From contig JAIWOA010000130.1 of NCBI GenBank assembly GCA_020217115.1, forward strand, positions 1 through 7,604: a stretch of DNA of 7,604 nucleotides, read 5' to 3'. The notes under the pieces are model-generated. The model searched no databases. It had not been told where the DNA came from and saw nothing but the letters and a program-made list of their open reading frames with translations. Each line of letters opens with the position of its first letter. Positions within the stretch are counted from its first letter, which is position 1. The position numbers were made by a program, and so were the translations under genes. Positions 1 to 7,026 of the stretch are shown piece after piece. The DNA comes from Calditerrivibrio sp. (GTDB lineage Bacteria; Chrysiogenota; Deferribacteres; Deferribacterales; Calditerrivibrionaceae).

Positions 1-1518
1 TACATTTTTTGAGGTACACATAGTGTCAAATGTAACTCCACTTTGCCCAATAAACCAGCTCAAACCGTTAATATTTTCATGACTCCCTATTAAATCTGTG
101 AGATTTTTTGCATTAAAATTGCTCAAATCACCTGTAAATGATGAAAAATTAGATCCAGGTAATTGATCTGAATCAAAACTTGTATTTATATCACTTAACA
201 CTATGATAAAAGGCTTACTACATGGCGGGAAATAATTAAAAGGCTTTATCCAGCTTATATTATAAGGTAGCTGCAAACTACTATCTGTGCCTGTAGTTGT
301 TATATTGTAAATAGATGTTGCAGTTCCTTTGTCAGCAAAATATCTCAAACCTTCATAAAACATCTCAGCAATGGGGTTCCCCCATGATTTAAACTCACCC
401 TCATTCATGGCTCTATTAGTAACCCATCCATCTTCATAGGAGTTATCTGAATATTTAAAGCCAACTATCTTTATCTTATTGAGGGTGTCAATGATACCTT
501 TTACTTCTGTCTTAAACTGACCTGTATTAAGATCAACTTCATCGGCTATGGAACCTAAATTTTTTCTTACAATACCACCTGACATATTTTTATCGTAACT
601 TCCTGTAATTAATCCAAAAAATATATCACTCTTCTTTACACATTTACCGTTGTTGGTACAATCGGAATCTGAAGAACAAGATTGAAAATTTTTAGAACAT
701 ACTAAAACGTCATTACCCTCTCCATAGGTTTGCAATACACCCACAGGCTTATAACTCCCTCCTGGATACTGCTTACAATTTTCTTCCAGCATACCAGATT
801 TACATACCTCTACATTTAAAGTAAGATCTGTAGGTGTCCCCAAGCTATTATCACATACAGGTCTCTCTTTGGAAGCCCAATCCCATATTCTGTTTGTTTT
901 ATTTTGTAATATTCTCAAAGATCTAGTAGCTCCATCAGAAAGAGATGTAACACACATAAGATGACGTTTACCAGAGTCAGGATCTGAATATGGCGTAAGC
1001 TTATCAACATCACCACCTGTTAACTCTTTACCCCAGCTATGGGCATCTTGAGGGATATATGTACCTTCCAGAACTGTAGATGTAGTTGTATCTGTAGATC
1101 TATAGCCACCATAGAGAACTTTTCTTATTACATCCATCCTTGACATTGTCATCCAGTTTAGAAGATTTCCACTCCAGGCATCACCTCTACAGTATTTATC
1201 ATCGGTTTTATAGAACGGATAAAACTTACTTCCATCATGTTTGTAGCATTTATATGGATCAAAATAGCCATAGTAATCAAAACTATGTTTATATCCTACA
1301 TCAATTTTATCGTCACCGTCAAGATCCATGGCATCGTTGTAAGCTTCATAGAAAAGTTTATGATCCTTACCAACGACAAATAGAACTAACGGAGGAGTAT
1401 TACCGGGCAAAAATGGTGGTACCGCACAATATGAAGGATTTGTAACAGGCTGAGGTTTAGCAGCAAAAAGACTTATAGCCATTAAAAAAAATAATAGACA
1501 TAATATAACTCGTTTCAT
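1..1518 (-). CDS. PilY1/PilC-like type IV pilus-associated secreted protein, N-terminal part (C-terminus beyond window)
   Basis: The minus-strand frame is open from the ATG at 1518 to position 1, giving 506 codons without a stop, so the gene is cut by the window edge. The start is fixed by a GGAGGT site 7 nt upstream and by an immediate signal peptide: MKR, a hydrophobic core, then LFAA near residue 20. The mature head resembles the PilY1-like proteins of Geobacter-type bacteria: a PPLVLFVV strand (42-49), GKDHKLFYEAYND (50-62), an EF-hand-like loop DLDGDDKID (65-73), DYYGYFDPYKCY (81-92), GNLLNWMTMSRMDVIRKVL (117-135) and YIPQDAHSWGKE (154-165). It is rich in cysteine, consistent with export and disulfides. 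PilY1 proteins sit at or near the pilus tip and act in pilus biogenesis, adhesion or mechanosensing. The usual vWA metal motif DxSxS is not seen after the first strand. The C-terminal beta-propeller that defines canonical PilY1 lies outside the window, so the family call rests on the head region. Confidence 0.78.
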   Translation of the reverse strand, partial: MKRVILCLLFFLMAISLFAAKPQPVTNPSYCAVPPFLPGNTPPLVLFVVGKDHKLFYEAYNDAMDLDGDDKIDVGYKHSFDYYGYFDPYKCYKHDGSKFYPFYKTDDKYCRGDAWSGNLLNWMTMSRMDVIRKVLYGGYRSTDTTTSTVLEGTYIPQDAHSWGKELTGGDVDKLTPYSDPDSGKRHLMCVTSLSDGATRSLRILQNKTNRIWDWASKERPVCDNSLGTPTDLTLNVEVCKSGMLEENCKQYPGGSYKPVGVLQTYGEGNDVLVCSKNFQSCSSDSDCTNNGKCVKKSDIFFGLITGSYDKNMSGGIVRKNLGSIADEVDLNTGQFKTEVKGIIDTLNKIKIVGFKYSDNSYEDGWVTNRAMNEGEFKSWGNPIAEMFYEGLRYFADKGTATSIYNITTTGTDSSLQLPYNISWIKPFNYFPPCSKPFIIVLSDINTSFDSDQLPGSNFSSFTGDLSNFNAKNLTDLIGSHENINGLSWFIGQSGVTFDTMCTSKNV

Positions 1519-1525
1519 CAATCAT

Positions 1526-1531
1526 ACCTCC
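1526..1531 (-). promoter_or_regulatory. Strong Shine-Dalgarno of the PilY1-like gene
   Basis: Read on the minus strand this is GGAGGT, 7 nt before the ATG at 1518. It is the best ribosome-binding site in the window and decides the start. A mini-frame beginning at an ATG at 1533 in the same frame reaches TGA at 1524-1522, so translation cannot begin further upstream. Confidence 0.85.
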
Positions 1532-1541
1532 ATTTTGTACC

Positions 1542-1570
1542 ATAATAATATATTAACACATATTTGTGAA
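1542..1570 (-). promoter_or_regulatory. Predicted sigma70-type promoter for the PilY1-like gene
   Basis: On the minus strand, TTCACA (1570-1565) and TATTAT (1547-1542) are separated by exactly 17 bp; each hexamer differs from consensus at one position. Transcription would begin near 1535 and give a leader of about 17 nt that holds the GGAGGT site. The gene is therefore probably the first of its transcript, with no minor pilin genes ahead of it. AT-rich DNA produces such matches by chance, so this is a good candidate rather than proof. Confidence 0.5.
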
Positions 1571-1590
1571 AAAATCGTGAAAAATTTTAA

Positions 1591-1620
1591 TTTTATTGCT
1601 ACAATATTTTTACAATAAAA
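1591..1620. repeat. Inverted repeat in the divergent promoter region, possible operator
   Basis: Perfect 8-bp arms, TTTTATTG (1591-1598) and CAATAAAA (1613-1620), are separated by 14 bp. The element sits between the two divergent promoters, roughly 55-85 bp upstream of the predicted pilus-gene start site and 87-116 bp upstream of the predicted mltD start site. Such a position suits a dimeric regulator acting on either gene, but the arms are AT-rich and could have arisen by chance. There is no T-run or GC-rich stem that would make it a terminator. Confidence 0.3.
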
Positions 1621-1671
1621 CAATTCAGGTAAAATAAATAGATTAATTATCAGATTGTTACTTATTTATGC

Positions 1672-1700
1672 TTGACATGATATTAAAATAAAGTTATAAA
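1672..1700 (+). promoter_or_regulatory. Near-consensus sigma70-type promoter abutting mltD
   Basis: TTGACA (1672-1677, a perfect -35) and TATAAA (1695-1700, one mismatch to the -10 consensus) are 17 bp apart. With the usual 6-7 nt from the -10 box to the start site, transcription should begin at about 1706-1708, which is the ATG of the transglycosylase gene at 1707. No Shine-Dalgarno lies between the -10 box and the ATG (ATTGGC). The mRNA may therefore be leaderless. Confidence 0.68.
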
Positions 1701-1706
1701 ATTGGC

Positions 1707-3410
1707 ATGAAAAAGCTTTTAGTGTTGCTTACTGCTATTACTTTTGCAGGTTGTGCAAATTTAACTAAGACTGTAAATAATCCCCCTAACAATATCTCTA
1801 ACGAAAGTGTTAAGTATACAAACAAAATAGATTATACACTTAAGATACATGAAATTGAACAACCTTCTTTTGTCTATGATAAAAAACTTAAAAATGACAT
1901 ACCTCTATTGTCTGTTCAAGATAATACTCCTGTTATAACTAAAAAATCAGCAGCTCCAGTAACTACCCTCCCTACCGAAAAAATAAAAAACATCTACGAA
2001 CCAACTTTTGATACATCCATTATATTTAAAGAAAAAAAACTTAAGTTAAACTATACTATCGATGATGAAGCTTCAAGCAGGTATAACGTTCCCATATCAA
2101 TGAATTCAAGGGTAACAAAATATATAGAAAGATTTACTACAACTTCAAAAAATACTATGCAAAAGTGGATAAACAACTCCTATAAGTTTTTATTCTTTGT
2201 AAAAGATGTGTTTAATAGCTATGGACTACCCACCGATTTAGCATACCTTCCCCTTGCAGAAAGTGGCTTTGAGCAAACTGTCAGATCAAGGGCTGGAGCA
2301 GTAGGTATGTGGCAATTTATGGAATTTACAGGTAAGCTTTACGGACTAAAGGTCAACTATTGGGTTGATGAGAGAAAAGATTTTGAAAAATCTACCTATG
2401 CAGCAGCTCAGCACCTTAAAGATCTATATGAAAAATTTGGTGACTGGAGTTTAGCTTTAGCAGCTTACAATGCTGGAGCTGGTAGAATTCAAAGAGCAAT
2501 AGACAAATTTAATACCGAAGATTACTTTGAGCTTTCAGAATACAAGCATTTAGCAGAAGAAACAAAAGATTATGTCCCAAAATATACAGCTTTGATGATG
2601 ATACACAAAAATCTCTTACAGTATGGTTTTGAATATCCTGATATCGAACCTATCGTATATGAAAAGGTTCAATTGGATTTTCCAGTCAATCTTTACATCT
2701 TAAGTAAAATCGTGGGTATTGATCTTAATTCTATAATAGATTTAAATCCAGCTCTTAGAAGATGGATAACGCCACCAAATGATAAATTTGATCTGAAAAT
2801 CCCGGTAGGCTATAGAGAAAAAGTAGAATTGGCATTGAAGGAATATTCACCTGAAGAGCTTTTACAGGTAAGAATATATACCCCCTCAAAAAGGGAGAAG
2901 ATCAGCGATATAGCAAAGAAACATAAAGTTAACCAAAACCATATTATTGCAATAAATGGTTTTAGAAAAACTGTTGTTCCTGCAGGATTTCCTGTTATAA
3001 TTCCGTCAAAGGATAATAAAATTGTAATCTCTCCAAAACGTTTGGAAGATGTTACAAAGAATGTTAGAGATATTGAAGAAAAAACTCGTTATGGAAAGTA
3101 TAAAGTCAAAAAAGGTGACACATTATTCTCAATAGCAAAAAGAAATAAAACAACAGTAGATGAGATAAAAAGAATTAACAATATAAGTAAGTTGAAACCA
3201 GATATGGTTATCTCATTACCAGGCACAGCAACATCAAACAAAACTGCCAAAAAATCAGATGGGAAAAAATATATCTCCTATGTAGTAAAAAAGGGGGACA
3301 CAGTTTATAAGCTTGCTGACAGATATGACACCCCAGCAAACCAGATAATCAAGATAAATAAAATTAAAATATTAAAACCAGGTCAAACAATAAAAATCCC
3401 AAGATCTTAA
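1707..3410 (+). CDS. mltD: MltD-type membrane-bound lytic murein transglycosylase, lipoprotein with LysM repeats
   Basis: The 567-residue product begins with a lipoprotein signal: MKK, a hydrophobic core, then the lipobox FAGC with Cys16. Ala at +2 suggests outer-membrane retention. After a low-complexity linker (about 17-125) comes an SLT goose-type lysozyme domain (about 160-295) with the catalytic Glu185 in LPLAESGF, the GAVGMWQFM motif (197-205) and AAYNAGAGR (252-260). Family 1 lytic transglycosylases cleave the MurNAc-GlcNAc bond and leave 1,6-anhydro ends. Two clear LysM peptidoglycan-binding repeats follow, at about 464-506 (YKVKKGDTLFSIA) and 524-565 (YVVKKGDTVYKLA), with two degenerate LysM-like units at about 318-367 and 388-434. 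Length and order match MltD. The lipobox leaves no other plausible start, although no Shine-Dalgarno precedes it. The stop is 3 nt from the next gene, so the two are probably cotranscribed. Confidence 0.93.
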   Translation: MKKLLVLLTAITFAGCANLTKTVNNPPNNISNESVKYTNKIDYTLKIHEIEQPSFVYDKKLKNDIPLLSVQDNTPVITKKSAAPVTTLPTEKIKNIYEPTFDTSIIFKEKKLKLNYTIDDEASSRYNVPISMNSRVTKYIERFTTTSKNTMQKWINNSYKFLFFVKDVFNSYGLPTDLAYLPLAESGFEQTVRSRAGAVGMWQFMEFTGKLYGLKVNYWVDERKDFEKSTYAAAQHLKDLYEKFGDWSLALAAYNAGAGRIQRAIDKFNTEDYFELSEYKHLAEETKDYVPKYTALMMIHKNLLQYGFEYPDIEPIVYEKVQLDFPVNLYILSKIVGIDLNSIIDLNPALRRWITPPNDKFDLKIPVGYREKVELALKEYSPEELLQVRIYTPSKREKISDIAKKHKVNQNHIIAINGFRKTVVPAGFPVIIPSKDNKIVISPKRLEDVTKNVRDIEEKTRYGKYKVKKGDTLFSIAKRNKTTVDEIKRINNISKLKPDMVISLPGTATSNKTAKKSDGKKYISYVVKKGDTVYKLADRYDTPANQIIKINKIKILKPGQTIKIPRS

Positions 3411-3413
3411 AAA

Positions 3414-5078
3414 ATGAAATTTTTTATATGCACTAAAGATTGTATAGAGGCATGCCATTTAAAAATTGATGATTCCTTACAATTTTATACGGAAAAAAGA
3501 TTTGCCAAATACCCATTTGTATGTGGAAAGCTAAGAAATTTCCTAAAAAAAGAGATTTTTTCAAATGAAGCTTCTTTTTATTCAGAACATAGCAAAAAAT
3601 TTACCACATCATTTACCGAAATAACCAGCAGAGTTTCAAAAAAATTACAATCCTTAAAAGATAAAAAAATACTTTATTTAAGGGGTTCTGGAAGTATAGG
3701 ATATATGAATTATGCATGGGATATCCTGATGTCACATTTACCAAATGTATATTTTATAGATGGTTCTATATGTCTTAGTACTGGAGAAGATGCACATCTT
3801 GAAGATTTTGGAGTTGTTACTAATCCTCCAATCTCCAATCTTGAATCTGTAGACAATATCATTCTATTTGGTAGGGATGCCTGGAATGTAGCGCCACATC
3901 TTTATTCATATCTGAAATCTTTAAAGAAAAAAGGTAAAAATATAGTTTACATAGACCCAATCATATCAAATACTCAAAAAATCTCAACAGATTATATAAA
4001 AATAAAACCAGCTACTGACGCCCATTTAATAGTAGCTATTTTACAAAAATTGAAACTAATTAAAACTGAAAATAGTATTGAAAAACTCCTTAATATATCA
4101 GGCATATCTTATAATGACTTTGAAACATCTTTAAAATATATTTCCAATAACAATACGGGGATAATAACAGGTTTTGGTTTACAAAGATATTCAAATGGAA
4201 AAAATATCGTTCAATGGATAAATCGATTAGCCTACTTAACAGACAATATTGACAATTTGTATTACGACAGGGGATCTAAATATGGATTACCAAAACGGTT
4301 AATAAATAATCCAAGAATAAATATATCAGAGATATTGACAAAACTTGAAGATAACTTTTTTGATGCATCTGTAATAGTATCTTCAAATCCATTGGTTTCC
4401 TACCCATCTACAAAACGCCTAAAAGATGCATTTTCGAAACTCAATACTTTTATAGTGGTGGACACAAATATCACTGAAACAGTTAAATCAGCAACCGAAT
4501 TTATAAAAGTGGGAGGGATGTTTGCCCAGGAAGATATATGCGGAAGCTATTTTTATGATGACAGAATGGCAATAAGGAGAAAAATAGTTAATACCCATTC
4601 AGACATTGATGCAGTAAAGGAGATTGCAAAAAACTTAAATATAGATTTAAGATTCGAGCTACCAGAACTTCCAGAAAAACAAAAATATGAACCAAGAAAT
4701 TACAAAACTAAAAATCTTCAGCTAATGAAACCTTTATCAAGTGAAGGGTACAGACTAATAACAAAGTCTCATTATTCATATATAAATTCACAAGACTTTG
4801 GAAATTTTAAGGAAAATTACATTTACATATCCAAAAATGACGCTGAAAAACTTGATCTAAAGAATTTTGATAAGGTATTAATAAAAGGAAATGACTGTAC
4901 TGCTGAAGCATCAGTAAAGATCAGTGATGAATGTGGAGAAGGCTACATATTTGCATACAAGTGTCAGAATCTATTGTCAGGTCAACCAAATCTTTTCACA
5001 AAATTTATCCCTACAGACTCACACACAGGTATTGCGCTATACGATACCTTTGTAACATTAGAAAAAATTATAAATTAA
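3414..5078 (+). CDS. Molybdopterin oxidoreductase catalytic subunit, short form with N-terminal Cys cluster
   Basis: The 554-residue protein looks like a DMSO-reductase-family (Mo/W-bisMGD) enzyme. The N-terminus carries Cys6, Cys10, Cys14 and Cys37 (Cx3Cx3Cx22C), the expected place of a [4Fe-4S] cluster. Family-typical segments follow: LRGSGSIGYMNYAWD (89-103), GSICLSTGED (117-126), NIILFGRDAWNVAPHL (148-163), YIDPI (179-183) and IKPATDAHL (197-205). Near the C-terminus is a molybdopterin dinucleotide-binding domain (about 445-552: YIYISKNDAEKLDL, then LLSGQPNLF and DSHTGIALYDTFV). It is shorter than the usual 650-800 residues. It has no Tat signal, so it should be cytoplasmic. No ferredoxin-like or membrane-anchor subunit lies next to it in the window. 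The substrate cannot be told from sequence. The ATG is 3 nt after the mltD stop and has no visible Shine-Dalgarno, so it may depend on coupling to mltD. Confidence 0.8.
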   Translation: MKFFICTKDCIEACHLKIDDSLQFYTEKRFAKYPFVCGKLRNFLKKEIFSNEASFYSEHSKKFTTSFTEITSRVSKKLQSLKDKKILYLRGSGSIGYMNYAWDILMSHLPNVYFIDGSICLSTGEDAHLEDFGVVTNPPISNLESVDNIILFGRDAWNVAPHLYSYLKSLKKKGKNIVYIDPIISNTQKISTDYIKIKPATDAHLIVAILQKLKLIKTENSIEKLLNISGISYNDFETSLKYISNNNTGIITGFGLQRYSNGKNIVQWINRLAYLTDNIDNLYYDRGSKYGLPKRLINNPRINISEILTKLEDNFFDASVIVSSNPLVSYPSTKRLKDAFSKLNTFIVVDTNITETVKSATEFIKVGGMFAQEDICGSYFYDDRMAIRRKIVNTHSDIDAVKEIAKNLNIDLRFELPELPEKQKYEPRNYKTKNLQLMKPLSSEGYRLITKSHYSYINSQDFGNFKENYIYISKNDAEKLDLKNFDKVLIKGNDCTAEASVKISDECGEGYIFAYKCQNLLSGQPNLFTKFIPTDSHTGIALYDTFVTLEKIIN

Positions 5079-5106
5079 AAGTTTTATTTACTCATACCTG
5101 CAACAA

Positions 5107-6369
5107 TCATTCATTTGAAGGTTTCAATACATATATAGTTTTCGGGTTGTGGAATATTTCTGAAACCCTTACAAGATCGTCCATAGACAAACCTTTTATC
5201 CCCTCTATGTATTTTGACAGATATCCCGCACCAAGACCCAGGTTTGTAAAAAAAGCATTGTACCACGATATTTTGCTATTTGTCTGAGCTTCTGATAATA
5301 TTTTTCCAAGTATGTAATTTTTATTATACTTAATGTCATCTTCTGTAATGTAATTTTTGATATTTTTATTTATACCATCAATAGTTTCAATAGCATCTTT
5401 AACATTGGAATATTGCAAACCTATATATGCTACAAACCTCGAATTGCATATTCTTGAAGGGTAATAAGAACCCACTGAGTAAGCATACCCCTTTTCTTTC
5501 CTGAGAATATTAAAATATTTGGAGCTCATCCCACCACCCAAAATATCTGACAAAAGCTTTATTGCAAGGTAATCTCTACTCCCAGCAGATGGAGCTGTAT
5601 ATGCAATATAGAGCTTTGCCTGTTTTATCCTATCATAATCCTCTAAAACATATTTATCATCCTTTATTATAGATTTCTCACAATCTAAATTAAAATGGGA
5701 TTTACCTGCTGGAATCTTTTCGAATATTTTTACAATCTCTTTTAAGATACTGTCATTATAATTTCCAGCAATAGATACTATAAAATCCTCACCCTTCATA
5801 ATGTCAGAATAGTATCTTTTGATATCATCCAGAGTCAATGAAGAGACTGTTTCCTTAGTTCCCATAGTCTCCTGACTATACACAAAATCTCCATAGGTTG
5901 CCATATTGAAACCTTTAGCAGCAACACTATTTGCATTATCTTTGAGGTTTTTTATCCTATTTAATTGAATGTTTTTTTCTACATCAAAAACCTTTTGACT
6001 GAATTCTGGATTATTAAAAAATCTATCCAGATCTACCAGCATCCTATCTGCAAACTCAGAGATAATTGAAACACCAACCTCAGTATAATCGTATGAAGAA
6101 GAAGCACCAACACTACCACCTAAAAACTCAATATTTTTTAAGATATTATTGCTTTTAAGCCATACCGATGCAAAAAGATCTCCTATACCATAGTTCATGC
6201 TACTTTCCCTAAACATCCCACCTTTTATCATCACTGTAATGGAAAGAGTTTTTGTGTAATCTCTCTTTTCAGTTATCAAACTAACTCCATTTTTTAACAT
6301 AACCAATTCTCCTGCAAAAATATTTCCAGCTAATATCAATAGAAAAAAAAATAGTTGAAAAAGTCTCAT
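5107..6369 (-). CDS. Periplasmic M16-family (insulinase-like) protein lacking the zinc site, probably inactive subunit
   Basis: The 420-residue product begins with a signal peptide: a Phe/Leu-rich core and likely cleavage after NIFA, about residue 19. The fold is that of a two-domain M16B protein: LKNGVSLITEKRD (25-37), a first domain to about 220, then a second domain with YIAYTAPSAGSRDY (254-267), LLSDILGGGMSSKYFNILRKEKGYAYSVGSYY (272-303). The zinc motif HxxEH should lie in YGIGDLFASVWLK (60-72), but the equivalent residues are Asp64, Ala67 and Ser68. The downstream Glu ligand region reads QLNRIK (135-140), with no Glu. The second-domain R/Y signature (LRKEKGYAY) is kept. In bacteria and mitochondria such proteins act as the non-catalytic half of an M16 heterodimer; the active partner is not in this window. 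The ATG at 6369 has a GTGGAG site at 6375-6380. It lies 48 nt behind purN on the same strand. Confidence 0.83.
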   Translation of the reverse strand: MRLFQLFFFLLILAGNIFAGELVMLKNGVSLITEKRDYTKTLSITVMIKGGMFRESSMNYGIGDLFASVWLKSNNILKNIEFLGGSVGASSSYDYTEVGVSIISEFADRMLVDLDRFFNNPEFSQKVFDVEKNIQLNRIKNLKDNANSVAAKGFNMATYGDFVYSQETMGTKETVSSLTLDDIKRYYSDIMKGEDFIVSIAGNYNDSILKEIVKIFEKIPAGKSHFNLDCEKSIIKDDKYVLEDYDRIKQAKLYIAYTAPSAGSRDYLAIKLLSDILGGGMSSKYFNILRKEKGYAYSVGSYYPSRICNSRFVAYIGLQYSNVKDAIETIDGINKNIKNYITEDDIKYNKNYILGKILSEAQTNSKISWYNAFFTNLGLGAGYLSKYIEGIKGLSMDDLVRVSEIFHNPKTIYVLKPSNE

Positions 6370-6374
6370 AAATA

Positions 6375-6380
6375 CTCCAC
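6375..6380 (-). promoter_or_regulatory. Shine-Dalgarno of the M16-like gene
   Basis: GTGGAG on the minus strand, with its GGAG core at 6378-6375, lies 5 nt before the ATG at 6369. It supports that start, which is also required by the signal peptide. The gene can therefore be translated on its own even if it is cotranscribed with purN. Confidence 0.7.
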
Positions 6381-6417
6381 AAATCTTTTTAGGTTATATA
6401 GATATAAAAAAGCTGAC

Positions 6418-7026
6418 TTAGTTCAGTATATAAACCCTTCGACCCTTTAAACATATCTTATCATTTACAATAAGGTTAATAGCTCTGGAATATATAATAT
6501 GCTCTTTTTCCAAAATTCTATTTGAAAGTGTCTCCTCAGTATCTTCATCAAGTACTGGAACAACCTCCTGAAGTATAATTGCACCATGATCTACCTGTTC
6601 ATCAACAAAATGTACTGTACAACCTGTGAATTTTACACCATAATCAAGTGCCTGCCTTTGGCTATTGAGACCTGGAAAACTTGGTAAAAGTGATGGATGT
6701 ATATTTATTATTTTATGGGGAAAAGCATCTACAAAATCTTTTGTAATTATTCTCATATACCCTGCAAGACATACAAGATCAATACCTATTTCATTCAATA
6801 TTGAGATGACATGGAGATCGTACTCTATTCTACTTCCAAAATCCTTTGGATTAACAAAAATAGCATTAAGCCCTACATTTTTTGCATAAATCAAACCTGG
6901 AGCATCGGGCTTATTACTTATCACAATCGATATTTCGGCATTTGTAATCACTCCAGACCTGATATTTTCATATATTTTTATAAAATTACTTCCCCTTCCA
7001 CTAAGTAAAATTGCTATCTTTTTCAA
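6418..7026 (-). CDS. purN: Phosphoribosylglycinamide formyltransferase PurN (TTG start)
   Basis: The enzyme transfers the formyl group of 10-formyl-THF to GAR, giving FGAR, step 3 of de novo purine synthesis in the cytoplasm. The 202-residue length is normal for the family. Visible motifs are the N-terminal strand and phosphate loop IAILLSGRGSN (4-14), ISNKPDAPGL (36-45), LVCLAGYMRI (84-93), the catalytic segment INIHPSLLPSFPG (107-119) with Asn108 and His110, GCTVHFVD (135-142) and the catalytic Asp146 in VDHGAII. The start codon is TTG (7026-7024): the sequence from it matches the family N-terminus and the next in-frame Met is residue 91, inside the fold. It overlaps the purM stop in the tetranucleotide TTGA, with a modest AGGGAT site about 7 nt upstream inside purM. 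Coupled translation with purM is therefore likely. All catalytic residues are present. Confidence 0.95.
   Translation of the reverse strand: MKKIAILLSGRGSNFIKIYENIRSGVITNAEISIVISNKPDAPGLIYAKNVGLNAIFVNPKDFGSRIEYDLHVISILNEIGIDLVCLAGYMRIITKDFVDAFPHKIINIHPSLLPSFPGLNSQRQALDYGVKFTGCTVHFVDEQVDHGAIILQEVVPVLDEDTEETLSNRILEKEHIIYSRAINLIVNDKICLKGRRVYILN

Noticed and set aside
1140..1445. 101-codon plus-strand open frame
   Set aside because: It lies wholly antisense to the conserved head of the PilY1-like gene, and its product (many His, Tyr and Arg residues) has no family motif. It is a shadow of the real reading frame.
1634..1669. 7-bp inverted repeat ATAAATA / TATTTAT upstream of mltD
   Set aside because: The arms consist only of A and T and are separated by 22 bp; such matches are expected by chance in this composition.
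2032..2039. Eight-A run inside mltD as a programmed frameshift or phase-variation site
   Set aside because: It encodes Lys-rich linker sequence in an AT-rich gene, the frame continues intact through all domains, and no alternative-frame product of note follows.
4931..5287. 118-codon plus-strand open frame spanning the convergent gene ends
   Set aside because: It overlaps the conserved C-terminus of the molybdoenzyme in another frame and then runs antisense to the M16-like gene. No motif or ribosome-binding site supports it.
6406..6426. Possible minus-strand terminator after purN: CTGA, 6-nt loop, TCAG, then C and six T
   Set aside because: The stem is only 4 bp and overlaps the purN stop codon, so it is too weak to call. 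It could at most reduce read-through into the M16-like gene.
6665..7008. Two plus-strand open frames (6665-6889 and 6811-7008)
   Set aside because: Both are antisense to purN, whose catalytic motifs are intact there. They are explained by that gene's codon pattern.
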